DNA of 64,000 nucleotides, taken from contig CM043958.1 of NCBI GenBank assembly GCA_014529385.2, forward strand, positions 148,024,385 through 148,088,384, written 5' to 3'. This document shows, piece after piece, positions 48,405-60,786 of this stretch; position 1 is the stretch's first letter; every line of letters begins with the position of its first letter. The position numbers and the translations under genes were made by a program. Below the pieces are notes generated by a model, which was not told where the DNA came from, did not search any database, and worked only from the letters and a program-made list of their open reading frames with translations. The DNA comes from Adiantum capillus-veneris. Its lineage: Eukaryota; Streptophyta; Polypodiopsida; Polypodiales; Pteridaceae.

Positions 48405-50260
48405 GTGGAGCAAAGAGAGCAAAGAGCTAAGGAAGAACATGAAAGTAAGCAAAAGGCCGAAGAAGAAAGGAAGCAAAGACAAAAGGAAGCTGCTCAGAAG
48501 AGAAGAGACATGAAACAACTTAGAAAAGAGGAACAAGCACAAAGCTTATCAAATATACCGAGGGCAAAAATCAAAGAGCAGACGGGCCAAACATCAAAAA
48601 GACCAACGAAAGAAGAAGCAGAAAAGGAGGAGGCTAAACGGATCAAGATCCAAGAGCAACATGAAGAAAGTTCCTCCTCCAAGGAATTAAGAACAAAAAG
48701 AATACTTGATTGCCAACAAACCACCACCACCACTACGAAAGAAGAATCTTTTGACAAAACCCAAGGAGACAGTGTTATAGAGATGATGGACCAAATCTAT
48801 CAGCAAAAGGACCAGGCAAGGCAAGGGCAACAACAAGAAATTCAACGAGAAGAACCAAAGATACCAAGCTTGGTGCCTAGAAATCTGATCCGAATGGAGC
48901 CCCTCACCACAGATACAAGCCTCCAATTCAAGCTAGTCAATTTCAAACAGAAAGTACAAAGGTCGAGGTCCCATACGGACCACTCATAGATGAAGAACAT
49001 GCAAAAAGCTACTCAAAGATTTTCTAAAAGCAAGCTATAGTCTAGAATAATCCCAGGCTACAATAGACTTATCACTGTCTTTCATAAGAGAGCCCAGCCC
49101 CCGGAGCCTAAGACACCTGAGTAGCCTCTAGGAGAAGATGCTCAATAGGAGGGCTTGCAAAAAATGCAAGAAAACCCCATGAAAACTGATCAAGACCAAG
49201 AAACCAAGAAAGAGAGAAAAAGGACCCTTGGAAACAGGGCCAAACTTTGAGAACATAGAAGAAGAGACAGAACAAGAGTACAAACAATTCAAAAGCTTGA
49301 TAGATGTGGGTATTTCAACTGAACCTCATAAATTACCTCAAGAGTACTCACATCTACTGGAGAAACAATAGGTAGTGAATAGGGAAGATGTGGCCAGGAA
49401 ACTCTAATACGAGCATCATTTATTGAAATCAGATTTACTAAAAAACATTACTCCAGAGCAGCTATGAGAGGAGATTCCTAAGCTAGAACTTCCCTACCCA
49501 CTACTCAAATGGCTAACAACAGAAAAAGAAAGAGCTACTATAAGCATTTATATCAGATGCTAAGGGGAGTTACAAGGATTCTAACCTTTTGGAATGGACC
49601 ATGGAGCAAATCAAGGAGGCTAGGCCAGCATGGAAAGTTTAGTTTGTGGGGGAGAACAAGCAGGCAATAATAGTAAACTCTTATTCTCCAACCCACCTTC
49701 AAATCAAACCAACATACTGTCTTATCTTCAGGAGAAGAAGGTGGGGTGACTTTGAGCAATTGCTTGTTTCTCACCCTACATGGCTAAACTACCTGGTCTT
49801 CCCCGAACCAAGAGAGGCACCTTAACTCACTTATATGAGGAAGGTTGTCAAGTAGATGATCATCCTAGCTTGAGGAAAGCCATTTATAGCATGCAAAATG
49901 ATGCTTAAGATTTGCTACATGCTCTCCACATATATCAATACACTCATAAATATAGAGGCAACCAAAGTAAAGTGGACTTTATTCTTGGAAGGATACAAAG
50001 GAATGATCTTCAACTTGAATGATACCCCCAAGATGAAGGTAATCTATGGCCTATTCTCTAGAATTATGTTCCTCCCAAGCCACTACATGCAGATCTTTAA
50101 GGAGGCTTTCTATATAGGATAGTTCGAGATGGATTCCACTATGTTCATGCCAATCTATAAGGATCTTTGGCTTAGCTTTGTGGCCTACACCCTCCATGAA
50201 CGAAAAAAACCCTTGACAGTAATTTACAAGCCATAGGAAGAAGATCATGTACATCAACTA
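48405..50260 (+). pseudogene. Extra ORF in place of integrase, homologous to the element (a) ORF
   Basis: Downstream of RNase H, 48405-48989 encodes a very charged coiled coil (EQREQRAKEEHESKQKAEEE, KEEAEKEEAKRIKIQEQ). Broken frames continue, and 49640-50230 has an all-helical domain with KICYMLSTYINTLI, EGYKGMIFNLND, YGLFSRIMFLPSHYMQIFKEAFYIG. This aligns with MLYKICQMLLTCIEV, EGNKGLCYDLSG and YGFYARCMFLPSHIMLAFEEVFYTG at 41060-40830 on the other strand. I see no H2C2 or DDE integrase box anywhere between RNase H and the PPT. Function unknown. Its position between RNase H and the 3' LTR recalls the additional ORFs of some plant retroelements. Confidence 0.7.
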
Positions 50261-50347
50261 ATGTTATATTTTAGCAATATGTCGATGAACAGAAACAAAG
50301 AAAGCCCCTACTTGAAGATCAAAGTCTTGTCCACGACGACAAGAAGC

Positions 50348-50360
50348 CGGGAGAGGGGAG
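50348..50360 (+). promoter_or_regulatory. Polypurine tract of element (b)
   Basis: CGGGAGAGGGGAG directly before the TGTTGAAG LTR start at 50361. Confidence 0.75.
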
Positions 50361-50758
50361 TGTTGAAGCAAAGAACTCAATCATGCCAATTTGGACTGGC
50401 CTACAAAACTTATTCCACTTAATTATTTATGTTTCGCCTAAGCCGGCATTGTAAATCCTGAACTTAGAAGAGTTTGATTATTTCCAAACAATTTTGTACT
50501 TAATGAAAAGACTAGATACCCTAGTCCATCACATTTTTGAAGTAATTATCCCTTTCTAGCCAAAAACCCAATTTTTAACCTTGGGCATATAAGCCAAACT
50601 TTATAATTATTAGAGGATCTGTTAATTTGGTGCTCACGTAGTAAAGAGTACACCTACACTTGCGCGCTCACTACTCTTTGTATGGGTAAGCATTGCTAAT
50701 GAAACTTCATGTGTTGCTTTCTCATACTCTTGGCATTGTGTACATGCTCAATGTGCTT

Positions 50759-50830
<72 letters not shown>

Positions 50831-50868
50831 CGCACGCGCGCGCACGCGTGCGTGATGCAATGAGCAGT
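50361..50868 (+). mobile_element. 3' LTR of element (b), at least this part
   Basis: Starts TGTTGAAGC after the PPT. It is supported by a minus-strand relative at 26440-26738 and by the 45175-45365 fragment. ATATAAG at 50587-50593 is a possible TATA box. Contains (GT)n at 50764-50823 and an alternating GC/GT tract to 50852. The true 3' end lies beyond 50868 and could not be found. Confidence 0.75.
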
Positions 50869-51544
50869 TTTAGCTCTAGGTCGCATAGTGTGTTATTTGT
50901 TAGTTTTGACTTAGGCGTTTCCCTTTTTAGTTGCTTCTTGGTTTGAGAGGGACACCTTTCTCCTCAATGCATTGCTATTGGGGTATTGCATTTGATGTTT
51001 CCATGCACTAGTCAGGTCGGCTATGTCCTCAGATTGACATATTTATGTTGGTTTGAGTTCTCGCAGTAGAGAGAACAAGTGGTTTCTGTGAAAATCTTGA
51101 GGCTTGCTTTTCAGATTGCTTAGCACAACCCATGTGATTGGACCAAGGTATGTTACAAACTGATGATGTGGAGGCCACTATAAGGAACATTGGAGATGGA
51201 TGATATGGAAAAATCTGTGGTGTGGCAACCTCTACAGCCACTTCTATAGATGCTTTTTTTGGAGACTCAATACGTACTTCATCAAATTGAAACCTGCTAT
51301 TCTTTTTTGGCATGCCTTGCCAAGGCCTATGCCATGCATCTCAAAGGCAGTTTTATTCTCTCTCTTCCTTGATTATAAGTTGCTTTGTGGTTTCTTTTAG
51401 CAGCCTCACGTCCTATGAGTATTAGGCTTACATGTGAGTGGGATCTGGATTCAGCGAGTGGGGTCATAGAATAGTTGTGCACACTTTTGCTCACAAATTT
51501 AACAAGGTGATACTGTTATTTTATTCTCATGAGGGCCTCCCATA

Positions 51545-51547
<3 letters not shown>

Positions 51548-51605
<58 letters not shown>
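51548..51605. repeat. (GT)n microsatellite
   Basis: About 29 GT units. Confidence 0.97.
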
Positions 51606-51606
<1 letters not shown>

Positions 51607-51879
51607 TTACAACTAGGTCAGGACTAGGATCCTAGAATTGCGCTAGGCCAGGTTTGCTCTATTGGAGCAGTCATAGTAAATCTCAGCTAGAAGTGACTAG
51701 CTTCACACAGATCCTTATGATAGTTTTCTGACATATTGAAGGATGAGGTGGCTACCAAAATAGTACACTATTACACTGCTACCTTTCTTGGTTATTTTTT
51801 AGTATGTATTCCTTGACCTAGAAAAAATCTTAGATTCAGCCTCTCATAAAATTTCTTTTCTAGAACTTTAATTTTTGAG

Positions 51880-53095
51880 ATGTGTCTAACTTTGGCTCTT
51901 TCAAGCTATTTCCTTGTCTTAGGTCTGGATTTACTAATGGAGCCGCTTTCAAGGGCTTATTTTTTTGTACTAAGATGCATACAAGATGCTGGGGCATCAG
52001 CTCTTATTGTGGCCTCTTCTAATAACCTTAATACCTCCCTGATTCACACAGTTTCCTTTGATAAATGGGTCAAAACTTTGGCTATTTTGGTTAAAAACAG
52101 TAAGGAGGGTATCTCGGTTATTACCGACATTATTGCTAATATCCCAACTATCTCAAAAGCTCATAAAGAAGACTTGGCTAAGTTCTCTTCGAATGGTGCT
52201 GAACTTGCTAATCTTCTCAGGAAGCAATGTGGGCTCAGCCCGAGCTTTGTCACGACCCCAATTGTTCCTATTCTCCCTCCTACCAACAATTTATTTTGTA
52301 GAGATGTTGTTGTTGTTGTTGTTGAAGCTATTAAAGAGTTTCAAAAAGATTTATGTTCTCTTAGTGAGACTTCGCTCTTGGAATTGGTACCTAAGGTGTC
52401 TAGAATATTTCCCTTTCTACCTATACGATAGGTAGAGGCTTGAATCTTTAAGGGTGGAACAACTCCCTAATAAAGGTTGTCTGGCACCCATCTCAATAGA
52501 GACATGAGTATTTTTGGCAAATCTACCAGTGGCTACAATGGTGGAGGATTCGCAACTAAAAGTACTCAAAGGAGTGTAATGTTTAGACAAGGGTGAGTTG
52601 ATTAAATCCCCGTTCAACATGAACTTTCTGGATTCTAAGAAATGTAGCTCTAATGTAGGTCTTTATGTGAGAACCAAGGGTCTCATGGAATTGAGTAAGA
52701 ACAATGCTGATTACTATGCTGAATCGGTATGAAATATTTACATACCGTATCTCAATTATGCTTGCAGATTTATTGACCCTAAAGCTTCTTGCGACTCAAG
52801 CATTATATGGTTCAACCATGTTGTTTGGTTTGCTCTCAACAATCTAGAATTTGTATTCCTAGAGAAGCCTACCTCCTTTTATCTTACTCTCATCCACTCT
52901 TGGTTAGGTGGACAAGTGTATTGGCAGAAAAATCCTTCATACAATTATGTACCTTTATGGTAGACATGCTCACAGAGCACAGGGCAAATGAACCTAGGAT
53001 GCTCCTTATTACCATTTATGGTTCTTCCAAAGAGATTAAAACGATTTTGGGTCTTCTAAAGCCTAAATTTGAAGATGATAAGTCCCCTTCACAAA
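51880..53095 (+). pseudogene. Unidentified coding-like region
   Basis: The longest open frame, 51880-52431 (183 residues), has a hydrophobic start, helices with KWVKTLAILVKNSKEG, KAHKEDLAKFSSNGAELANLLRKQCG, and a valine run encoded by a GTT repeat (52306-52323). In other frames downstream, LDKGELIKSPFNMNFLDS and GLYVRTKGLMELSKNNADYY (52585-52730), EKPTSFYLTLIHSWLGG and KNPSYNYVPLW (52860-52960) read like protein but are separated by stops and shifts. No family is recognised. It looks like a decayed gene or transposon ORF cut by the LTR element inserted at 53104. Confidence 0.35.
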
Positions 53096-53103
53096 AAAAA
53101 CCC

Positions 53104-54060
53104 TGTTGACCGCTGGGTCAACAACACAACATAACTCAAGTTTCGTATCAAAGTCTTATCTTTTGCGAGTTATGAAATGCTGCGGATTATGGCTATAAAC
53201 GTCATTTGTAATGAGTAGTTATTCTAGTTTCAGAAGCCGGGGTGCAATGGCACTTCCAGATTGTAAATACAAAGCCATTTGACCCTTTCAACCCCATTTT
53301 TGGTTAAACCTAAGGTAGCCTTAGTATATAAGGTACCTAGGTCATTTTGTAAAAGGAGTCTTTTTTCATAATCAAAACTTTAGCGCTGCCGTCTACTGTG
53401 TGTGAGGGAGAAAGAGAGTGAGCGTGAGCTTTATCCTCTTGCTACACCCGGCTCGCTCAACACATTCGAGATCCGAATGCACCATTGTTGTAGGCTCGAG
53501 GAGAGCTACGCGACAACGCCAAGCATTCCACGCGAGACGAAGCGCACATGCCGACGCATCTACTAGCTATTTGTGACCGTAAGTGTATCAAACAATGTCT
53601 GTTTTCTGCGTGCTAGTAGTCTATAGAATCGTGGTGACATAAGCTACGCATAGGTACTCATAAATTTCAGTTTTCGGCACTTTCAAAATTCTGCTATGTC
53701 ATCCTACGCGTTTTCCGTAGATGGGTTTAGAGTGAGGGTTTTGAGTGTAGAAGCTTAGGGACAGGTGTATCCTAGTGAGGGGATGGTGTTCCTTAAGTTT
53801 CGTATGAATCTGGCATGATTAGGTGAGTTACCTTCCGTATGTGTGTATGTGGCTAGGTGGTGTAGTTGAGAGTAGTGAGGTTCTTGATTGTGGTTTAGTT
53901 GGCCTTCCTGAGTGTTGCATGTGTAGGATAGTCTCAGCTTGACAAGCTAAAGAGATTTCCTCCGTGTGCCTATCGTGTCATTTGTGTCCTCGATTGACAT
54001 TATGTTGATCTAGGTAGTGTTTGCATGCACTTCATGGGTGTGTGAGTCGCTCCCCCAACA
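53104..54060 (+). mobile_element. 5' LTR of element (c)
   Basis: 957 bp, TGTTGACC to CCCAACA, with the inverted ends TGTTG/CAACA. The first ~515 bp reappear at 63486-64000; I count about 25 differences, roughly 95% identity. TATATAAGG near 53326-53334 is a likely TATA box. A primer-binding site starts 3 bases after its end. Confidence 0.95.
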
Positions 54061-54062
54061 TT

Positions 54063-54079
54063 GGTGCCGTTGCCGGGGA
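54063..54079 (+). promoter_or_regulatory. Primer-binding site, tRNA-Asp type
   Basis: TGGTGCCGTTGCCGGGG matches the reverse complement of the 3' end of plant tRNA-Asp (TGGCGCCGTTGCCGGGG from memory) with one mismatch. This primer type is familiar from Athila/Tat-like plant Ty3 elements. Confidence 0.85.
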
Positions 54080-56643
54080 CACAAGGACCTAAGTAGGTTT
54101 CCTATTACCACTCGTGTGATGGTTGCTTGATTTAGTTTCGGCTAAAGAAAGCGTTTTTCTTAAGTGGATCCGGAAGAGGATATTCCGCAATCAAGTGGAT
54201 AGCCAGGAAGCGTGTGTCTTGCTGAGGGTCTGCGACTAGATAGGTTTAGTTAGGATCTGTGGATTAGAGTAGTTGTTGGTGGTCGAGTGATTTGTGAGGT
54301 GATAAAAGCGTTTACTAGTTCACGTGTGGCAGTGAAGCGTTTTTCTACTCATAGATGCAAAACCCCATATGATTTGTAGGAGTAGCTTTAGGTAAGTGAT
54401 CTGATTCTGATCTAGAGCTATTCATCACTGAATTATTTGCTAAAGTGCTTGATTGCATTTGAAATCACGGAAAAGTGTGCTTTTGAGGGTAAAAATGCAT
54501 TAAACAAGCTTTTGTGGATATTTTTTTATGACTGACTGATGTTGTGCATATAAAAGAGCATTTGCAAGGGTTCTGTGAAGAAAACCTACAATTTTTTAAA
54601 CCTGCAAGGGGGTTTTGAAGACCAAATTTGAAAATTCTGACTGCACCAGTGGGTTCAGAGGGTAGGTTTTACCCTAGTAACATATTGACTTAAGTGTTTT
54701 TTCCTATTTTTGTTGACCAAAAGCCAAAAGGTGGAGTCAAAAAACGTAAAATTTCAGAAAAGGCTTAAATTGAGTGATTTTTGCATGTATTTTCAATTGT
54801 GAAGCATACTTGCACTTGCTGAGAGCATAAGGAAGCATCAGGGACACTCCAGTCTGAAAAAATAAGCAATAGACATCCTACGTGTAGGATGTCTACAGGG
54901 TGATCTGGTGAAAATTTTGAAATTCTGAGTTGACCAATGTGTTCAGAAGGTAGTTTTTACCCTATTTTCACCTAGAAAGGGGAACTTGACCATATCTTGA
55001 TAGGATAAGACCAAAAGACGAAAATTGCCAGACATCCTACCCAAATTGTGTCCAAGGCCTAATTTTGAGACCAAACCATAGGATGACTTCAAAGGCATGT
55101 TCTAAATGTTGTATTGAGTGCATGTGATAAATTTCATCTCATTTGGGTCAGTGAAAGGAAGATTGAACAGACTTTACCATTTTTGAGTGAAAAAGGCAAG
55201 GATAGCTAGTTTTGGGGTCTTTTGACATCCAAATTAAAATCTAAGCATAGCATTGGGTTGCTGACATCAAGGGGAAGCTGTGGCTCAAGTTTGGGGCAAT
55301 TCTTGATTTAGCACTCCAAATCAACCTCTGAGCATACCACAGTGATCAGCACCTTAAGGAGAGTCTGTGGTTCAAATTTTGGGCAATTCTGTCTCCAACT
55401 TGATTTAGAGGCCAAATTCAAACTGTGACCATGCCATGTTGTCATATAGCCTTAGATAAGCCTCCTAGGCAAATTTGGTCCAATTTGGAGTTGATTTGAC
55501 TGGTGAATTCATCAGAACGGACATCAGGATTTTGGAACAGATTCTTGATCATTTGACCAACCCATAGGTGTCAGAATCAAAAAGTAAAAATAGCTGTGAG
55601 CTTAGCACATCAAGGGGAAGCTACAGTGCAAGTTTGAGCTGAAACAGAGCAAAAAGACATCCTACGCGTCTCCAGGGTCATAAAGTGGTCAAAATTCTAT
55701 TGTAGCCATAAAGGGAGGTTCTAAGTGTCTCAAGGATTCCATAACTTTTTTCAAAAGTGAATTTGGACCTAGTTTGGCCTATTAACCAAGCAAAGACAAG
55801 AATTGTCAGACATCCTACTCTTGGAGTGCACTAGAAGCTTAAGCAGCCCAAATCTTGACCTATTGGCATCCAAATTCAATTTTAAGCATAGCATTGGGTT
55901 GTTGAGCACTAGGAGAATCTTGGGATCAAGTTTGGACAAAATCTGAGCAGTTAGACATCCTACGCGTAGGATGTCTCCAGCTTGATTTAGGACTCCAAAC
56001 CAACCTATGAGCACACCACTGTGATCAGCACATCAAGGAGAAGCCGGGGTGAAAATTTCAAGTCATTCTGAGCAAAAAGACATCCTACGCGTAGGATGTC
56101 TCAAGGCCATGTTTAGATCCAAATGAAATTCTGAGTATACCATTGTGTTGCTGGACTCAAGGGGAGTCTCTGGACCAAATTTAGTTAAATTCTGAGCATA
56201 TAGACATCCTACGCGTAGGATGTCTCTTGGCCAGTTTTAGGGTCCAACTGTACTTTTGACCATACAGGAGTGTTCACAGTGTCATAGAGATCCCAAATCT
56301 TTTTTCAAAATTGAATTTGGACTCATTTTGACCATTCTAAACTGCAATTCACTGTTTTGGCCATAACTTTCACAAACGGTATCAGATCAGAAAAGTTTTT
56401 ATATCAAAACGTAGACTGAGAGCGACTCTACAGATCTTAGAGCGACTCTACTTTGAAAAAAACGTCGTTTGAGGCCTCAAAATACATCCACAAGTTAGGG
56501 GTGTCTGAAAGCGACAATTTGCGAGAATTGTGACGAAACGGTTGAGGTTTTGGACATAGTTTCGACTTTTCCCTAGCCAAAGAACTTGAACACAGTGGAC
56601 TAAGTCTACTTGAACCAAGCAAAAGCTCTTAAGCCCAGAAATC
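54080..56643 (+). repeat. Untranslated leader of element (c) with palindrome repeats
   Basis: 2.5 kb without a coding frame. Perfect 24-bp palindromes (AGACATCCTACG plus its reverse complement) lie at 55953-55976, 56078-56101 and 56202-56225. A version with a 4-base CGTG centre lies at 54871-54894, and half-sites at about 55031, 55655 and 55808. They sit in degenerate ~125-150 bp units that also share AAGCATAGCATTGGGTTG, CAAGGGGAAGC and TTCTGAGCA-type phrases. Confidence 0.9.
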
Positions 56644-58632
56644 ATGTCTACCCTAGATTCAAACGCAGCTTACACAAGCTTGGAGATCCCGACGATAGAG
56701 GAATATCCTCCCACAATGGATCTTCCAAACTTGCAATTGATAAAGATCCATCTTGTTGAGAGAGTTTGGATGATTGGTCATGAGAGTGAAGGACTATATA
56801 GATACATTGACGACAATGAGGTCAATCTTTATAGGTGCTCAGATCCATACCTAGAAGAGATAACGTATTACAAGCTCTTATATGTCTACACATACGGAGT
56901 CGATTGTCACTGGAGATCTATAGTTGTCCACAAGTATGGACGAGAATACACAGTTGTAGAAAGCACAAATCCACAGACTGTACTAGAAAGAGGTGGATAT
57001 TTGGTCAATGAAGGACCACAAATGTCTCCACCAAACACGAGAATTCCTATAGGAATTCCAAGAAGAGAGCCACCAGGATTCCCTTCAAGAGCGATAACGA
57101 GAGAAGGATTGGGAGAGTCTGTGGTTAGACTTGTAGACAAACGACGAGTTAGACCATCCCAAGTCCATAAATGGGTAAACAGAAAATACTCCGGAGATAA
57201 AGATCCGAGAGATCACGTAACAGCTTTTAGAAGAGTGATTAGAGCAGAGGAAGTTTTAGATTTTGTGACATAGTTTGCGGGATTTGGATTGACTCTAGAA
57301 GATGATGCAGCTACATGGTTCGACTCGGTGGAAAAATGGGATTTTGAGACCCTAGATGAGCTGTTTGAGGAGTTTATTTGAAGAATTCTTGCCAAAAGGC
57401 ATTGCTCACAACACGGTCTCGCAAATCCATAGATTCAAACAGAAAGAGAATGAATCAGTACGCAAAGCATCATTACGGCTCAAGAGATATGTTAAGCTCT
57501 GTCCGAGAGCAGAATTACCTACGCAAGCACGACTGATGCTGATCTTTATCCAGGGAATGAGACATGCGGGCCTTCAGAAGGATCTGCATATGATAAGGAG
57601 GATGACGCTAAACGAGTTGATCAAAGAAGCTCTTTATCTAGTGGATAATTGTGAGGCATACAAAGAAAAGGACTTAAAGAATCAAGGAGATGACACATCC
57701 TCTCAGCACAGTGTTTCACAGATAAGTGAGTCCATTGCCAAGCCAACGGCACCTATTGATCAAGAAAAGCTTATCGACGACTTGGTCAAGAGGTTGATTC
57801 CTCTTGTAAGGTCTGATTCGGGAGAGCAGAAGTCGTGTGAAATTGAGAGAAAATGGACGAACCATACGGGGGAAGAGTGCTATTATAGCATGGAAAATGC
57901 TAGGGAGAGGTATGTACAACCTGTTCTAGAAGCACCTACTCCACCTAGATACATTACGGGGAATGCGCCAGGACCAGTAGGAGTTTTAAGGCCACAGCTT
58001 GTCTTAGGACAACAACCTTCGCTGCTAGGTGCTAGAATGCAGGTAGACATGAGATACATGCCAATGATGGAAACATCAAATAAACCAACGCCAATACCAG
58101 CTACAATGTGGTATAGCAACCAAAGTGAGTACTACCCTTCGGAGCAACAAAATGTGAGAGAAACACATGGAGTGGTGAGGCCGGTACAACCTCCACCTCT
58201 TGGGTTTCAGTCAAAAGAAAGAAGGTATGAAATGGACGAAAGGACATTGCGATTCATTGCAAATAGCGGCTTATCTAGGTCAAAGCTTGCTTATAGCCAA
58301 GAGGAAATGCTAAAAGAATCTCCTCAACCAGAGACAGATTGTCACAAAATGTGAGAGAAACACATGGAGTGGTGAGGCCGGTACAACCTCCACCTCCTGG
58401 GTTTCAGTCGAAAGAAAGAAGGTATGAAATGGACAAAAGGACATTGCAATTCATTGCAAATAGCGGCTTATCTAGGTCAAAGCTTGCTTATAGCCAAGAG
58501 GAAATGCTAAAAGAATCTCCTCAACCAGAGACAGATTGTCACAAAAGTCGTGACAACCACTTGGTCAAACATTGTCCTCATACGGAGATCACTGAAGTAA
58601 ATGCCGTCTTGAGTGTGGCATCACTCACTTGA
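56644..58632 (+). pseudogene. gag of element (c)
   Basis: ATG at 56644. Frame 1 to about 57380 with a stop at 57271-57273, then frame 2 to 58354. The N-terminal part has RVWMIGHESEGLYRYI and CHWRSIVVHKYG. A capsid-type Retrotrans_gag region follows: VHKWVNRKYSGDKDP, FAGFGLTLEDDAATWFDSVEKWD, TVSQIHRFKQKENESVRKA, LRLKRYVKLCP and IQGMRHAGLQKDL. A proline-rich tail leads to a knuckle-like CHKS..HLVKHC at about 58533-58575, with one Cys as Ser. A 197-bp direct duplication (58151-58347 and 58348-58544) inside the tail shifts the frame. Gag would form the particle; this copy is broken. Confidence 0.85.
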
Positions 58633-58639
58633 TCCCCGA

Positions 58640-60786
58640 TTGCCCGAAAAAACCAAACCAAATCAAAAAAATCACGACAAATGTATTAGGGATTGTTCAG
58701 CTACCTAGTAGCTCAAAAAATGAAAATGTCGTACCAGTTCAAGTGGTTACGAGAGCACAAGCTCAAAGGAAAGCTGATGAGAATCCAGAGACAAAGAACA
58801 CGTAAAGTGACACGAATCCAAAGATAGATGATGGACCAAAGACAGACGCACCTAGTCAGAAACCAAGAGCAAACGAAATAGTTGGAAAGCTAGAAAGACT
58901 AGGATGAAAGCACGCAGGGAACGAGAGCAAAAATCCCTAGCTGAGAAGCTTACCAAAGCTAAGGAGAAGATAAAACAACATGAGGAAAAGGAGGCACCTT
59001 CTCTTACACAGATGGTTAAACCTCTAGAAGAACCATCCACGGATGAGAAACCGAGAAGTGCTAGTTCAGGAGGATCTGTGTTGGCAGAGAAGGTTAATGA
59101 AACATTAGATGCCCTCTTGAAAGCCTATGATGTGAGGCTCAAAAAAAACTGAACCCAAGAACATAGGTGGATGACATATCCCTATACGGAACTAGAAAAG
59201 CAAAGGTTTGAAATGTGCCAGAAAATGATTCAAACACCCCAAGCTTTACTAGAACCACCAGTTGCAAAACCTGAGGATGTGATCCGTGTCATGCCTACAC
59301 AAGTAATCCCACCAAACCAAGAACTAAAAGAGCCAGATTCTAGTCATGAGCACAGACCAAACCTCAAAGATCTAGCATTAGAACCAGGGATAGTACTGAA
59401 TACCACGGATAACTCTTCCGAGGGATTTCACCAAGCTATACCTGAGGATTGTAAAGAGATAGATGGTCTTGACGAATTGTGGAAACAAGTCAGAGAGGCC
59501 AATGAAGCCGATGACCTAAGAAGACGAGTAGACAAGACTGGTGATGAACGAGGAGTGTTTCGACCCCCAATAGAGGAATTTGAGACTGGATCTCAAATGA
59601 ATCTAGATGTGCGATCGTATTGGGGAGACAAAGGATCTTTACACTCTATGGATAGTCAACCCCATTCTCTAAGAACACTACCGTCCTACATGGGAGAGTA
59701 CGAGACCAAGTCAGATGTGGTTGCAGTCCCATCACAGAGACTGTCTCCCAACAAGGCCATCGATTCAAAGGGGCTAGTAGATATTCTATCTACCCCAATC
59801 ACCTGTACAATAATGTTAGCCGAGTTGCTCAGAATAAGACCAAACATGTGGGCTAATGTGGGTAAATGTCTAGAGAAATTTGGTGTAAAAACCCAAAGGA
59901 CTCAAATTGAGGAAGGCATCAAAGAGCTTGAAATGCCTCAACTAAATACTAGGCCAGTTCCATTAAACAAGGTAGGAGAGTATTACGAGGGAGAAGATGG
60001 AAACACCACACTTCCTTTGGAATTCAATGGTGTAAAAACCATGGCAATCCTTGACAGTGGAGCTGGTGTGGCCATTGCAACCAAAGAGGTTTGGAAAAAA
60101 TGGGAAAAACCTGCCTTGATATCCACACGAATGACCCTGCAGCTTGCAGACGGACACAAGGAAAGCCCCTAGGACTGCTAGAAAAATTACTTGTTACTTC
60201 TTGTGACATTGAATATGAACACACTTTTGTTGTTGTTGACTTTGGCAAGAAGAACAACTATGACATTATTCTGGGAAGACCATTCATGCGACAATTGAAA
60301 ATGGTCCAAGATTTGGGTTATGACCATGTATACCTGAGACATATGGAAACCATAACAAAGGTAAACTTGAGGGACCATAGCTATAGGGATGTGATGAGAA
60401 CACCGGTTGAGGAGTTTGATTCCGCCACAGTAGCAGGATCAGAACTTCCAGCTTGGTTAGGTAAGCCTAAAGAACTGTGGATGTGTGGAGCTTCACAATG
60501 TGGTAGCTTGAAACGTGAGGAATGTATCCTAGAGCGGGTTATAGAGGATAAGGACTATATCCCAGAACCATTTCCTAAAGAAGAGTTAAAGCCTTTTGGA
60601 TGGGAACACATCTTGGCTACTCTGGATGTGTGCGCCGTGGAGGATGCTCCCACAACAAAGTTTTGTGATGAAAATGGCTATGATGTCATTCCTTATTTTG
60701 CAGTGAGTGTAATCCAGGAAAACGAAGAGAACCAGACATCAACAAGATCTCGACATAAGGAGCCAACAAAGAAATGTGGAGAATAA
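58640..60786 (+). pseudogene. Protease region of element (c)
   Basis: A charged linker (EREQKSLAEKLTKAKEKIKQHEEK, 58904-59152) runs in the same frame past a stop at 59150-59152 into 59171-60172. Toward its end MAILDSGAGVAIATKEVW (about 60040-60090) is an aspartic protease active site with an intact D-S-G. After a shift at about 60160 the frame 60091-60786 continues with LGLLEKLLVTSCDIEYEH and YDIILGRPFMRQL, the second strand set of the protease fold. A conserved tail follows (ELWMCGASQCGSLKREEC) that is shared with element (b) at 45900-45960. No RT follows. Confidence 0.85.
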
